A stretch of 64,000 nt of DNA, taken from NCBI GenBank assembly GCA_947073495.1, contig CAMTMX010000002.1, positions 27,829-91,828 of the forward strand, in the 5' to 3' direction. Below, piece by piece: positions 22,439 to 31,426 of this stretch. The notes below the pieces were generated by a model that was not told the origin of the DNA, ran no database searches, and worked only from the letters and a program-made list of their open reading frames with translations. Position numbers and translations under genes: made by a program. Every line of letters begins with the position of its first letter. Within the stretch, counting starts at the first letter, position 1. Source of the stretch: an uncultured Porphyromonadaceae bacterium. Lineage in GTDB: Bacteria; Bacteroidota; Bacteroidia; Bacteroidales; Muribaculaceae.

Positions 22439-23089
22439 ATGAGACAACCGATTAAACTTCTGCCATATTTCGGAAACATGGGACAGGGGGGAGACCACAT
22501 CGCCCGTTTCAAAGGACTGTCAGTAAATTGCAGTGCTATTGGGGAAAGCTGGGAGTTGTCTGTGGTGCCCGGGAAGCAAAGTATTGTAGCTGAGGGAGAC
22601 AATGCGGGAATGGAACTGCAAGCCCTCGTGGATAACCTGAAGGGCAATTTGATAGGAGAAGGAATATATTCGCTATATGGCGGAGAATTTCCTATCAACA
22701 TAAAACTTGTGGACAACGAAAACCGTCTTGCTGTGGAAGTCTGCCACCGCTTGGACAATCATCAGATGCCGTTTTTATATTGTCCGGAAAAACATGATGA
22801 AGATTCGCGTGCAGCTTCGCATCCACTTGTTTCGGGTCCATGTTTTTCAGTGGTCAGAGAAGCTGTGGAAGGGGAGCGCACAATAAAGAATCCGCAAGAT
22901 TCCTTTATGGGGCTGCTATGTGTCGGCGGTGAGGGACAATTGAAGGTGGATGGAGTCTCGACGCCTGTGAAAAAGGGAGAGACACTTCTCCTTCCTGCTC
23001 CTGTCAACGAATTTGATGTAAAAGGAGTCCTGACCCTCCTCACAGTCGTTTCCCTCATTCCCGACTCCATAAGTATGAAGCCGGTTTAA
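22439..23089 (+). CDS. Shortened class I phosphomannose isomerase (ManA)-like protein lacking the metal-binding core
   Basis: 216 residues, against about 315 for the small bacterial ManA type. The N-terminal part (IGESWELSVVPG) and the C-terminal sandwich (GQLKVDGVSTPVKKGETLLLPA) align with ManA. The segment where ManA has QVHPD, the KTE(C/A)WY motif and the later zinc histidine is missing or changed: at the expected QVH site the sequence reads VEVCHRLD. Isomerase activity on mannose-6-phosphate is therefore unlikely. It lacks a signal peptide and sits in the mannan operon, so it may be a regulatory or sugar-binding relic of ManA. Confidence 0.7.
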   Translation: MRQPIKLLPYFGNMGQGGDHIARFKGLSVNCSAIGESWELSVVPGKQSIVAEGDNAGMELQALVDNLKGNLIGEGIYSLYGGEFPINIKLVDNENRLAVEVCHRLDNHQMPFLYCPEKHDEDSRAASHPLVSGPCFSVVREAVEGERTIKNPQDSFMGLLCVGGEGQLKVDGVSTPVKKGETLLLPAPVNEFDVKGVLTLLTVVSLIPDSISMKPV

Positions 23090-23103
23090 AACAGACTAAT
23101 ATA

Positions 23104-25731
23104 ATGAAAGTTGCAAAAATAATGATTCCGGCGGCTATACTCTTGTTGTCGCCTTGCAGTACCGACGCTGCGGGACGAAGGAATCCCGGAGGTAAGTTTA
23201 CCGATGCGTTGCCTGATTCGTTATGGAAATGTTCGGAATGGATTTCTGTAGCCGATGCTCCCGTAGTGACGGGGAGGGTGGAAGGCTCTAATGAGCGTGC
23301 CGCCGACGGTGCCGGATGGTTTGTGGCAAAGGTGAAATGTGGTAAGGAAGTTGTTTCTGCACGTTGGATGACTTCAGGTCTTGGGGTGTATCAACTTTAT
23401 GTGAACCGTCGCATCGTTGGAGATGAGATCCTGAAGCCGGGTTTCACTCATTATGAAAAGACTAAACTCTCTTTTACATACGATATCACGGATCTTTTCT
23501 CACGAGAACCGGATGCCGTCAATGAGTTGGCAGTTCAGGTCACTCCCGGATGGTGGGCAGACAAGATCATAACGCCCGGCGGTCATGAAGGAATGATAGG
23601 AAAGAAGGTTGCGTTCCGCGGAGTGCTTGAAGTCACTTACGCCGATGGTTGTAAAGATTATTTTGGCACAAACACGGATGACTGGAAAGCCGGGATAGCC
23701 GGCCGTGTCAGACATGCCGCCATTTTCGATGGAGAGGATTATGATGCGAGGCAACTTCCCGGATATGCTTCATCCGGTCAGTTTTCTGTTCCTGAGAAGA
23801 ACAACGAATTTCAAGGAAAGATTTTTCCGTCAGATGGAGCAGAAGTTTATTTCCGGGAGGACCTTGCCCTTCTTCCTGTTAAAGCCTACACATGGAAAGG
23901 TGTGACAGGAGATACAGAAGATGAATATGGCACTGTCAATATTGTAAAGATATATGGCGCGGGCAAGGATATTATTCTTCGTAAAGGTGAGACGCTTGTA
24001 GTGGATTTCGGACAGAATTGTGCTGCTGTCCCGGAATTTGAATTCAAGGCAAAAGAGGGTACCAGACTCAGTTGCCGACCTTCGGAAATACTCAATGACG
24101 GAAACGGTTCGAAAAGCCGAGGAATGGATGGTCCCGAAGGAAGTTGTCATCGTCTTAATCTCCGTGTACCGGAGACTGGGATGCTTCTTGACTACACTTT
24201 TGCCGGTGGCAGGGGGTATGAGACGTATCGACCGGAATGTACATTTTTTGGCTACCGGTTCATCTCTGTCACTGCTGATGATGATGTGAAAATCAAAAGG
24301 GTGAAGTCAATTCCTGTTAGTTCCATATCCCGCAATCTTGAGACCGGGACTATCACTACGGGAGATCCCGCAATCAACTGCCTTATCTCCAACACAGTCT
24401 GGGGTCAGCGTTCGAATTATCTTTCCGTCCCTACCGATTGTCCGCAACGCAACGAGCGGCTCGGATGGACAGCCGACACTCAGGTCTTTGCCGAGACCGG
24501 AACCTTTTTTGCCGACACAAGACGCTTCTTTCACAAGTGGATGCGCGATATGCGCGACACACAACATGAACTCGGTGGATTTCCCGGAGTGGCGCCACAG
24601 GCACAATATGGTGCGTTTCCTACCGATATGAACCGTCTCGGATGGTCAGATGCCGGAGTGATTGTGCCTTGGGTGGTATGGAAACAATATGGCGACACGG
24701 ATATTATTTCCGAAAATTGGGAAGCAATGGAGAAATATCTTGATCATATCAGCGGCACACGATATAATCATCATGCTCATGTGGCGGAGAACGGCAATTA
24801 TCAATGGGCTGACTGGTTGAGCTATGAGCCTCTGGAAAGTTGCAGCGGAAGAAAAGATTATCAGGACTATCAGGGCAATTGGCACGTGCGGCCGGAAACC
24901 TATGAGTATTGGAATTATCTTAGCGGCAGCTATTGGCTTATGGATGCTGAGATGATGTGCGACATGGCGAACGCGATAGGACGCGACGGCTCGCATTATC
25001 GGAAAATCGCCGATGAGGCACGTGATTATTTGCGGGAGACGTTCTTTCGGGCTGACGGTACGTTTCTGACGGAAATTCTCAACACGATGCAGACTCCGGC
25101 GTTGTTTGCCCTCAAAAACAATCTTTTTGAGGGGGAGGCGAAGGAAAATATCATCAATCGTCTACGGGAAAATTTTGCTCAACACGACAATTGTCTTCAG
25201 ACCGGATTTCTCGGCACGTCGATATTGATGCCCACTCTTACTGAAAACGGGATGTCGGACATCGCTTATGAACTGTTGTTTCAGCGTAAAAATCCAAGTT
25301 GGCTTTATTCTGTCGACAATGGTGCCACCACAATCTGGGAGCGTTGGAACAGTTATATGATTGAACACGGCATGGGACCTCAGGGAATGAACAGTTTCAA
25401 TCATTATGCCTATGGATGTGTAGGTGAATGGATGTGGGAGACAATGGCAGGCATAGCCTCAGATTCGTCGGCTCCAGGTTTCCGGCGTATCGTTATGAAA
25501 CCGGTGCCTGACCGAAGACTCGGATTTGTGAAGGCAGAGTATTCTTCAGCATCCGGGGTTGTGAAGAGTCATTGGAAGTATGAAGGCGATAAGTGGATAT
25601 GGAATTTCACTGTTCCTGAAGGGGCGGTTGCTGATGTCGCTCTCCCGGGTGATACAGCCACAAAGGAGTATTCTCCCGGCAACTATTCGATTGTCTGCAC
25701 TCCCTCTGATAATCCCGCGATATTCAGATAA
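23104..25731 (+). CDS. GH78 alpha-L-rhamnosidase
   Basis: 875 residues with a signal sequence (possible lipobox LLLSPCS). The beta-sandwich modules at the N terminus include the CBM67-like region (GVYQLYVNRRIVGDEIL). The family signature DCPQRNERLGWTADTQ is intact, with D445 and general acid E451, and ATTIWERWNS supplies the expected general base E746. It should remove terminal alpha-L-rhamnose. It is the last gene of the four-gene cluster, 14 bases after the ManA-like gene, implying a rhamnose- and mannose-containing target. Confidence 0.93.
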   Translation: MKVAKIMIPAAILLLSPCSTDAAGRRNPGGKFTDALPDSLWKCSEWISVADAPVVTGRVEGSNERAADGAGWFVAKVKCGKEVVSARWMTSGLGVYQLYVNRRIVGDEILKPGFTHYEKTKLSFTYDITDLFSREPDAVNELAVQVTPGWWADKIITPGGHEGMIGKKVAFRGVLEVTYADGCKDYFGTNTDDWKAGIAGRVRHAAIFDGEDYDARQLPGYASSGQFSVPEKNNEFQGKIFPSDGAEVYFREDLALLPVKAYTWKGVTGDTEDEYGTVNIVKIYGAGKDIILRKGETLVVDFGQNCAAVPEFEFKAKEGTRLSCRPSEILNDGNGSKSRGMDGPEGSCHRLNLRVPETGMLLDYTFAGGRGYETYRPECTFFGYRFISVTADDDVKIKRVKSIPVSSISRNLETGTITTGDPAINCLISNTVWGQRSNYLSVPTDCPQRNERLGWTADTQVFAETGTFFADTRRFFHKWMRDMRDTQHELGGFPGVAPQAQYGAFPTDMNRLGWSDAGVIVPWVVWKQYGDTDIISENWEAMEKYLDHISGTRYNHHAHVAENGNYQWADWLSYEPLESCSGRKDYQDYQGNWHVRPETYEYWNYLSGSYWLMDAEMMCDMANAIGRDGSHYRKIADEARDYLRETFFRADGTFLTEILNTMQTPALFALKNNLFEGEAKENIINRLRENFAQHDNCLQTGFLGTSILMPTLTENGMSDIAYELLFQRKNPSWLYSVDNGATTIWERWNSYMIEHGMGPQGMNSFNHYAYGCVGEWMWETMAGIASDSSAPGFRRIVMKPVPDRRLGFVKAEYSSASGVVKSHWKYEGDKWIWNFTVPEGAVADVALPGDTATKEYSPGNYSIVCTPSDNPAIFR

Positions 25732-25909
25732 TACGGAAGCGGATGGAGTGGATGGAGTGGATGGAGGGAACGATCAATGTGCATGTTATAAAAAAGTTGT
25801 ATCTTTGCAGCGGATTCGGAAATATATCGGATTATTTCCGGATCCGCATTGTTATGATTCAATTTCCGCAGGCGAAAGTAAGCGTGCGAAATTTAAATAA
25901 TTTATAGAT
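25732..25909. promoter_or_regulatory. ABC-F leader: promoter TATCTTTG and a 15-bp hairpin at the transcript start
   Basis: TATCTTTG at 25800-25807 matches the -7 box; the -33 element is weak. Three bases after it, 25810-25824 and 25833-25847 form a 15-bp stem (one G-T pair) with an 8-base loop, placing a hairpin at or within a few bases of the mRNA 5' end. About 60 bases remain to the ABC-F start codon. No T-run follows the hairpin, so it is more likely a stability or translation element than a terminator. The short ggatggagt repeats at 25741-25767 are simple sequence. Confidence 0.5.
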
Positions 25910-27529
25910 ATGTTATCGGTAGACGGACTGACTGTCGAGTTTGGGGGAACGACCCTTTTCAAGGATGTTTCTTTTGTAATAAATCCCAAAGACCGTATTG
26001 CACTGATGGGCAAGAACGGGGCGGGCAAGAGCACGCTTCTTAAGATTCTTGCGGGTGTGAGACAGCCCACTTCGGGAAGGGTCTCCGCACCTAAGGACTG
26101 CACCGTGTGCTATCTTCCCCAGCACATGATGACGGAAGATGTGCGCACCGTTTTTGAGGAGGCTTCTCAGGCTTTTGCCCATCTCCGGGAAATGGAAGCG
26201 GAGATTGATGCCATGAACAATGAGCTTGCAACACGCACCGATTATGAAAGCGATTCCTACATGGCTTTGATTGACAAGGTGGCTGCCGCGAGTGAAAAGT
26301 TTTATGCCATAGACATGACCCATTTCGAGGAGGATGTGGAGAAGGCATTGCTTGGACTTGGCTTCAAGCGGGAAGACTTCAACCGTCCCACTTCGGAATT
26401 TTCCGGAGGATGGCGCATGAGGATCGAGCTTGCGAAACTGCTTTTGCAGAATCCTGACGTGCTTTTGCTCGATGAGCCGACCAATCACCTCGATATCGAG
26501 TCGATAGGGTGGCTCGAAGATTTTATAGTTAACAGTCCTATGGCTGTAGTGGTGATAAGCCACGACCGCCGTTTCATAGATAACATCACTACACGAACTA
26601 TTGAAGTGACCCTCGGCAGAATCTATGACTATAAGGCACGCTACAGCCATTATCTTGAACTGCGGAAGGAACGCCGGCAGCAACAGCAGAAGCAATATGA
26701 TGATCAGCAGAAACAGATAGCCGAGGCAAAGGAGTTTATCGAAAGGTTTAAGGGCACTTATTCAAAGACCTATCAGGTGCAGAGCAAGGTTAAGTGGCTT
26801 GAAAAGCTGGAGATTGTGGAGGTTGACGAGGAAGATACCTCGGCTTTGCGACTTAAGTTCCCGCCATGTCCTCGAAGCGGGAGCTACCCTGTAACGTCGG
26901 AGGAGGTAGGGAAGAGCTATGACGGCAAGACTGTGTTTTCCAATGCCTCGTTTATTATAAGCCGTGGCGACAAGGTGGCTTTTGCAGGACGTAACGGCGA
27001 AGGGAAATCCACAATGATAAAAGCCATCATGCGGGAGATAGAGCATGACGGGACTATTACATTAGGTCATAACGTAAAGATAGGTTATTTCGCTCAGAAC
27101 AGCGCGTCTCTTCTTGACGAGAATCTCACGGTGTTTCAGACTATCGACGATATCGCTGTAGGCGATGTCCGTCTCAAGATAAGGGATTTGCTCGGTGCTT
27201 TCATGTTTGGGGGCGAGGAGAATCAGAAAAAGGTGAAAGTCTTGTCGGGAGGCGAGAGGGTGCGCCTCTGCATGATAAAGTTGCTTCTTGAACCGATAAA
27301 CCTGTTGATTCTTGATGAGCCCACCAATCATCTTGACCTGAAGACGAAAGATATCCTGAAACAGGCTTTGAGAGATTTCGACGGCACATTGATAGTGGTA
27401 AGCCATGACCGTGACTTCTTGGACGGGCTTGTGGAGAAGGTCTATGAATTTGGAGACGGACGGGTGAGGGAGCATCTGTGCGGCATCAATGAATTCCTTG
27501 AAAAGAAAAAATCAGAGCAGCAGCGATGA
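25910..27529 (+). CDS. ABC-F family ribosome-associated ATPase (EttA/Uup-like)
   Basis: 539 residues with two nucleotide-binding domains and no membrane segments. Domain 1: Walker A GKNGAGKST (about 36-44), signature FSGGWRMR, Walker B LLLLDEPTNHLD. Domain 2: GRNGEGKST, LSGGERVRL and LLILDEPTNHLD. The interdomain linker (KQYDDQQKQIAEAKEFIERF region) is the basic helical P-site tRNA-interaction motif. Proteins of this family act on the ribosome as translation factors or in antibiotic protection; this one looks like a housekeeping member, as no resistance context is visible. Confidence 0.93.
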   Translation: MLSVDGLTVEFGGTTLFKDVSFVINPKDRIALMGKNGAGKSTLLKILAGVRQPTSGRVSAPKDCTVCYLPQHMMTEDVRTVFEEASQAFAHLREMEAEIDAMNNELATRTDYESDSYMALIDKVAAASEKFYAIDMTHFEEDVEKALLGLGFKREDFNRPTSEFSGGWRMRIELAKLLLQNPDVLLLDEPTNHLDIESIGWLEDFIVNSPMAVVVISHDRRFIDNITTRTIEVTLGRIYDYKARYSHYLELRKERRQQQQKQYDDQQKQIAEAKEFIERFKGTYSKTYQVQSKVKWLEKLEIVEVDEEDTSALRLKFPPCPRSGSYPVTSEEVGKSYDGKTVFSNASFIISRGDKVAFAGRNGEGKSTMIKAIMREIEHDGTITLGHNVKIGYFAQNSASLLDENLTVFQTIDDIAVGDVRLKIRDLLGAFMFGGEENQKKVKVLSGGERVRLCMIKLLLEPINLLILDEPTNHLDLKTKDILKQALRDFDGTLIVVSHDRDFLDGLVEKVYEFGDGRVREHLCGINEFLEKKKSEQQR

Positions 27530-27580
27530 CATTTTTATGAACTAAAGTTGAGGTGTTTGAAATTAAATCGGAAATACGTC

Positions 27581-28654
27581 ATGAAAAAATTCAAAAGTAT
27601 TGTAGTATTGGCAATGTCGGTTGCGTCTCAGATTTTAATGGGGTGTGGAGAAAAAATGCCTGATGGAGATTTGGATGATGTCAAAATGTATTGTGACTTT
27701 CCTAAGGTGATGAGTTTGGCAGAGAAGGATGGAGAGAGAGTCGATATAGACGCCTTGGGAATAATGGATTTTAAACTTGTGGATTCGCTGCTTATTGTTT
27801 CCACGCAGGATAAGAATGGATTATGGAAATTGTACCGCCTCCCAACATTTGATTCAGTTGGAAGTATTCTTAAATTGGGAAACGGTCCTTTGGAATTGGC
27901 ATACCCATTGCCAATAAATCAAACCTCATTGGAATCAGATTTAACTGACGGGAAAAATATTCTCGAAATACCACAATTTGATAAGAAGCAATTGGTTTCA
28001 ATCGATTTGACTGCCTCATTGGATTCCTCTCAATTAATTGGAGAGACAAAAGAGATACCGAATGTTCCAGTATTTCCGGTATTTTACTATTCTTTGCCAG
28101 AGTGTTACGGATATATGATTTCAGTGGATCCAGAGAAGTTGAAAATCAAAAGGGAACTATTTAAAGACGACAAATCTAAAGAATCAAGAGTCTTATCATT
28201 GCTTAACAACAGGAATGTAGACAGTATGGAGGATATCGGAGTATTGTCGAGTTTCCCTGTGTTTCAACCGGGTGGCAGCAGGGTTGCAGAGTTTCAGGCA
28301 ACCAGAGGAATAATAAACGTCTTCGATTACCTGTCAGATGAAGGTTTTTCATTGGTGAGGTGTGGTGTCGAGACAGATATTGCGTCTTCGTTTGAGCGGC
28401 GTGATAATAGTGTCACAATATATGGCGGGATCAATGCTTACAAAGATTTCTTTGTGGCCATTGAAAATGAATATGAAAACGAGCAACTATCGGGTCAGTC
28501 ACTGCTTTTCTTTAATTGGGATGGAGAACCTATAATGAAGATAAATCTTCCTATGAAAAATGTAACTTGTTTCGATATCGATCTATATTCTTCAACTCTT
28601 TATATTTTGAATATAGAGGAAGATTGTATTTTGAGATATAATTTTGAATTTTAA
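27581..28654 (+). CDS. BF3164-like beta-propeller lipoprotein
   Basis: 357 residues from ATG 27581, chosen because it begins a clean lipoprotein signal (VASQILMGCGEK); an upstream in-frame TTG at 27548 is unlikely. The body has repeated beta-strand pairs (DFKLVDSLLIVSTQ, FDSVGSILKLGNGPLELA) as in six-bladed TolB/BF3164-like propellers. Bacteroidales carry many such lipoproteins of unknown role. It sits 5 bases before another propeller lipoprotein gene, so the pair is an operon. Confidence 0.7.
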   Translation: MKKFKSIVVLAMSVASQILMGCGEKMPDGDLDDVKMYCDFPKVMSLAEKDGERVDIDALGIMDFKLVDSLLIVSTQDKNGLWKLYRLPTFDSVGSILKLGNGPLELAYPLPINQTSLESDLTDGKNILEIPQFDKKQLVSIDLTASLDSSQLIGETKEIPNVPVFPVFYYSLPECYGYMISVDPEKLKIKRELFKDDKSKESRVLSLLNNRNVDSMEDIGVLSSFPVFQPGGSRVAEFQATRGIINVFDYLSDEGFSLVRCGVETDIASSFERRDNSVTIYGGINAYKDFFVAIENEYENEQLSGQSLLFFNWDGEPIMKINLPMKNVTCFDIDLYSSTLYILNIEEDCILRYNFEF

Positions 28655-28659
28655 TTGTT

Positions 28660-29769
28660 ATGAGAGGATTGTTGACTGTTGCTGCAATCGGCGGCTTATT
28701 ATTAACCGCTAATAGCGGATGTGGAAAGTCCGCAGGGAATGAATATGATAGTGAATTGAGACTGCAAAGCGACACCATCAGAATTGACGCATCATCTATT
28801 GAGGGAAGTTTGCCGTCTTATATTTTTGTGAATGTAAACGGCAATGTTGTCAGCGGATATAATTATCGCACAAATTCAATAGACCGTTATGATATTGAAT
28901 CAGGTATACCGGTGGGATCTGTAGTGTTGAATAGGGAAGGAGCAGACGGGATTCCCGGGAGAGTATCATTGATAGAACAACTGACAGACAGTACGTTCGC
29001 TATTTTTGATGGGATCAAACTATATGAGGTGTCACTTGCCGGGAGTATCAAAAATTCGTATGAACTCCCGTTGGCTGAATATGCACTTCTTGAGAAGAAT
29101 GCACGGTCAAGTGCCTCAAATATACTTATAAAGCCGGATAAAGGTAGTGTGAGCTATCCGATTGCGGAAAATGGAGCAGTTTCCGTTGTAACATATAATT
29201 TTGCGAGTGATTCTATTGAAAACAGGATGCAATTGATTGAGGCTGGGGCACCTAAGGAATATGGATTCATGAGATATCCCAATGTCACGGTAACAGACAG
29301 TCTGATCATAGCGTCTTTCCCATACGAATCAAAATTTATGGTGAAAGACAGATCCACAGGTAATGTCCAAACGATAGAAGACCATTCCAATTATGCAGCC
29401 GATCATGCAGAGAAATGTGTGGACGAAGATCCAGATGGCATATCCCGTCACGGCGTTGTCAATCCTCATTATTTCCCGGTTGAATACATGAAAGACATGG
29501 GTGTGTACGTGCAGTTTTATCTTACTCCTTCACTTGAAGAATATTCAAATGACATTGAAAAAGGGATGTATTCAAGGCGACTCTGTCTGAAAGTGTTTGA
29601 CGATAACTTTAATAAGATAGGGGAGTGGCAGTTGGAGGAGAATAAATTTGATCCTTATATGGGGTGGAAAGTCGCTGACAATGCAATTCTTCTTTTTGAA
29701 GACAATATCCTCAACGATAGTGATGACAATGAAGACCTTTTGAAAATAACAAGGTTGCGTCTTGAATAA
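28660..29769 (+). CDS. DUF4221-like lipoprotein
   Basis: 369 residues with lipobox TANSGCGKS (cysteine 21). Repeated strands (VNGNVVSGYNYRTNSIDRYD) indicate a propeller-like fold, and the C-terminal part (NAILLFEDNILNDSDDNED, then ITRLRLE) resembles DUF4221 proteins. Its function is not known. It follows the preceding propeller lipoprotein by 5 bases. Confidence 0.65.
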   Translation: MRGLLTVAAIGGLLLTANSGCGKSAGNEYDSELRLQSDTIRIDASSIEGSLPSYIFVNVNGNVVSGYNYRTNSIDRYDIESGIPVGSVVLNREGADGIPGRVSLIEQLTDSTFAIFDGIKLYEVSLAGSIKNSYELPLAEYALLEKNARSSASNILIKPDKGSVSYPIAENGAVSVVTYNFASDSIENRMQLIEAGAPKEYGFMRYPNVTVTDSLIIASFPYESKFMVKDRSTGNVQTIEDHSNYAADHAEKCVDEDPDGISRHGVVNPHYFPVEYMKDMGVYVQFYLTPSLEEYSNDIEKGMYSRRLCLKVFDDNFNKIGEWQLEENKFDPYMGWKVADNAILLFEDNILNDSDDNEDLLKITRLRLE

Positions 29770-29807
29770 CAACGAAGATGAGTAATTTTTCAATTTATTG
29801 AAGATGT

Positions 29808-29839
29808 TTTGCATATATTCTTCTGAGTTGCTACTTTTG
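29808..29839 (+). promoter_or_regulatory. Promoter of the DegT aminotransferase gene
   Basis: TTTG (29808-29811), 20 bases, TACTTTTG (29832-29839): a full match to the Bacteroidetes consensus, 55 bases before the start codon. Confidence 0.75.
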
Positions 29840-29894
29840 TAACTTAAAAGTTATGAAAAGGGAAAGGTGGAATCTTTTACTGACTGAATAAAGT

Positions 29895-31130
29895 ATGAAC
29901 AAGCGAATATTGCTTTGTCTTTGCCACATGAGCGGCAAGGAGATGGATTTCATAAATGAAGCTTTTGCGGAGAATTGGGTATTGCCTCTCGGACCGAATG
30001 TCAACGGCTTTGAGAAAGACCTTGAGCATTTTTTTATTTACGGAGAGACTGATGCGAAAGGAGAGTCGACAACCGTGCAGGCTCCCGGTCTTGAGATAAG
30101 TCATGACCGGACTTTGCTTGCGCAGAAGAGGATTGTGGCGCTTTCAGCCGGGACAGCCGCTATTCATTTGGGGCTTGTAGCGTTAGGAGTGGGACACGGT
30201 GACGAGGTGATGGTGCAGAGTTTTACTTTCAGCGCATCGGCAAATCCAGTCACTTATGTGGGAGCAACTCCTGTCTTTGTAGATTCCGAACCTGACACAT
30301 GGAACATGGATCCCCGTTTGCTTGACGAAGCTATAGCCGACAGAATTAAAAAGACCGGCAAAAAGCCCAAGGCAATCATCCCTGTCTATCTTTATGGAAT
30401 GCCTGCAAAGATAGATGAGATTCTTGCTGTTGCCGCGAAATGGGAAATCCCGGTGCTTGAAGACTCCGCCGAGGCTTTCGGAAGCCGCTATAACGGACAA
30501 TATTGCGGCACGTTCGGGCGCTACGGCGTGCTTTCTTTCAACGGAAACAAGATGATCACAACCTCCGGAGGCGGAGCCTTGATCTGCCCGGATGAAGATA
30601 CAGCGAAGCTTGTGACAAGTTATGCCACTCAATCACGCGAGCCTTATCCGTGGTATCAGCATGAACGGATAGGCTACAACTATCGGCTCAGCAATATTTC
30701 AGCCGGTATCGGTCGCGGGCAGATGACAATCGTTGATGAACATCTTGCCCACCACCGGTATGTGCAGAGCCGCTATAGGGAACTGCTTGCCGATATCCAC
30801 GGCGTTGAGTTGCATGAGAACCCCGGACCGGAATTCGACAGCAATTTCTGGCTATGTGCCATAACATTTAATGGCGCGGTTAGAGTGAAAGGAGACGACG
30901 GCTGCGGCGCTCCGGAGGCGATGCGCAGAATGTTGGAGAAAGAAAATATCGAGACGCGACATCTCTGGAAACCGATGCATCTGCAGCCGGTGTTTGCCGA
31001 TTGTCCGGCATACGTCAACGGTGTCAGTGAAGATCTTTTCAACCGGGGACTTTGTATCCCGGCAGGACCCTACGTTGGCGACGCAGAGATTATGCGCGTT
31101 GTCAACTCAATAAAATCCTCGATGCTTTAG
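29895..31130 (+). CDS. DegT/DnrJ/EryC1/StrS-family PLP-dependent sugar aminotransferase
   Basis: 411 residues. Family landmarks: ENWVLPLGPNVNGFEKDL at the N terminus, SAGTAAIHLGLVALG (cofactor phosphate contact), VQSFTFSASANPVTYVGATPVFVD, EDSAEAFGS, and FNGNKMITTSGGG with K219 as expected PLP lysine. It makes an amino sugar nucleotide from a keto sugar nucleotide, for surface polysaccharide or glycoprotein glycan. It is relatively long because of an insertion at about 50-75. It has its own promoter and no polysaccharide genes adjoin it, so the pathway cannot be named. Confidence 0.93.
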   Translation: MNKRILLCLCHMSGKEMDFINEAFAENWVLPLGPNVNGFEKDLEHFFIYGETDAKGESTTVQAPGLEISHDRTLLAQKRIVALSAGTAAIHLGLVALGVGHGDEVMVQSFTFSASANPVTYVGATPVFVDSEPDTWNMDPRLLDEAIADRIKKTGKKPKAIIPVYLYGMPAKIDEILAVAAKWEIPVLEDSAEAFGSRYNGQYCGTFGRYGVLSFNGNKMITTSGGGALICPDEDTAKLVTSYATQSREPYPWYQHERIGYNYRLSNISAGIGRGQMTIVDEHLAHHRYVQSRYRELLADIHGVELHENPGPEFDSNFWLCAITFNGAVRVKGDDGCGAPEAMRRMLEKENIETRHLWKPMHLQPVFADCPAYVNGVSEDLFNRGLCIPAGPYVGDAEIMRVVNSIKSSML

Positions 31131-31133
31131 GTG

Positions 31134-31229
31134 AACATAAGGACAAAAGGACAGAAGTTTAAATAGAAACATAAGGACAAAAGGACAGAAGTTTAAATAA
31201 AACAAAAGGATAGAAGTTTAATAAATATA
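31134..31229 (+). repeat. Three direct repeats, period about 34 bp
   Basis: Copies start at 31134, 31168 and about 31201 (the last shortened) with core AAGGACAAAAGGACAGAAGT. They directly follow the aminotransferase stop codon. No dyad symmetry or terminator is evident. Confidence 0.8.
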
Positions 31230-31311
31230 GGGACTTAAATATATTTATGTTCTGCTTTACTTCTGTTCATCAACATTGCTTCTGTACTTCTGTTCAACAA
31301 TGATTCTTATG

Positions 31312-31319
31312 TACTTTTG
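31312..31319 (+). promoter_or_regulatory. Possible -7 box for the MATE gene
   Basis: TACTTTTG fits the consensus; the -33 position carries only CTG. It leaves a leader of about 100 bases. Confidence 0.4.
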
Positions 31320-31426
31320 TTTTTCTGTTCTCTTTATTTGTTTGAGTGTCTGTTGCAATATATGGAGTGGACAGACGTTTGGGAAAATGATCAGGCAGAA
31401 GCTGCAAACAATTAAAAGGATTTGAA

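Noticed and set aside
25913..26695. 260-codon minus-strand frame
   Set aside because: Antisense to the ABC-F gene, which is certain.
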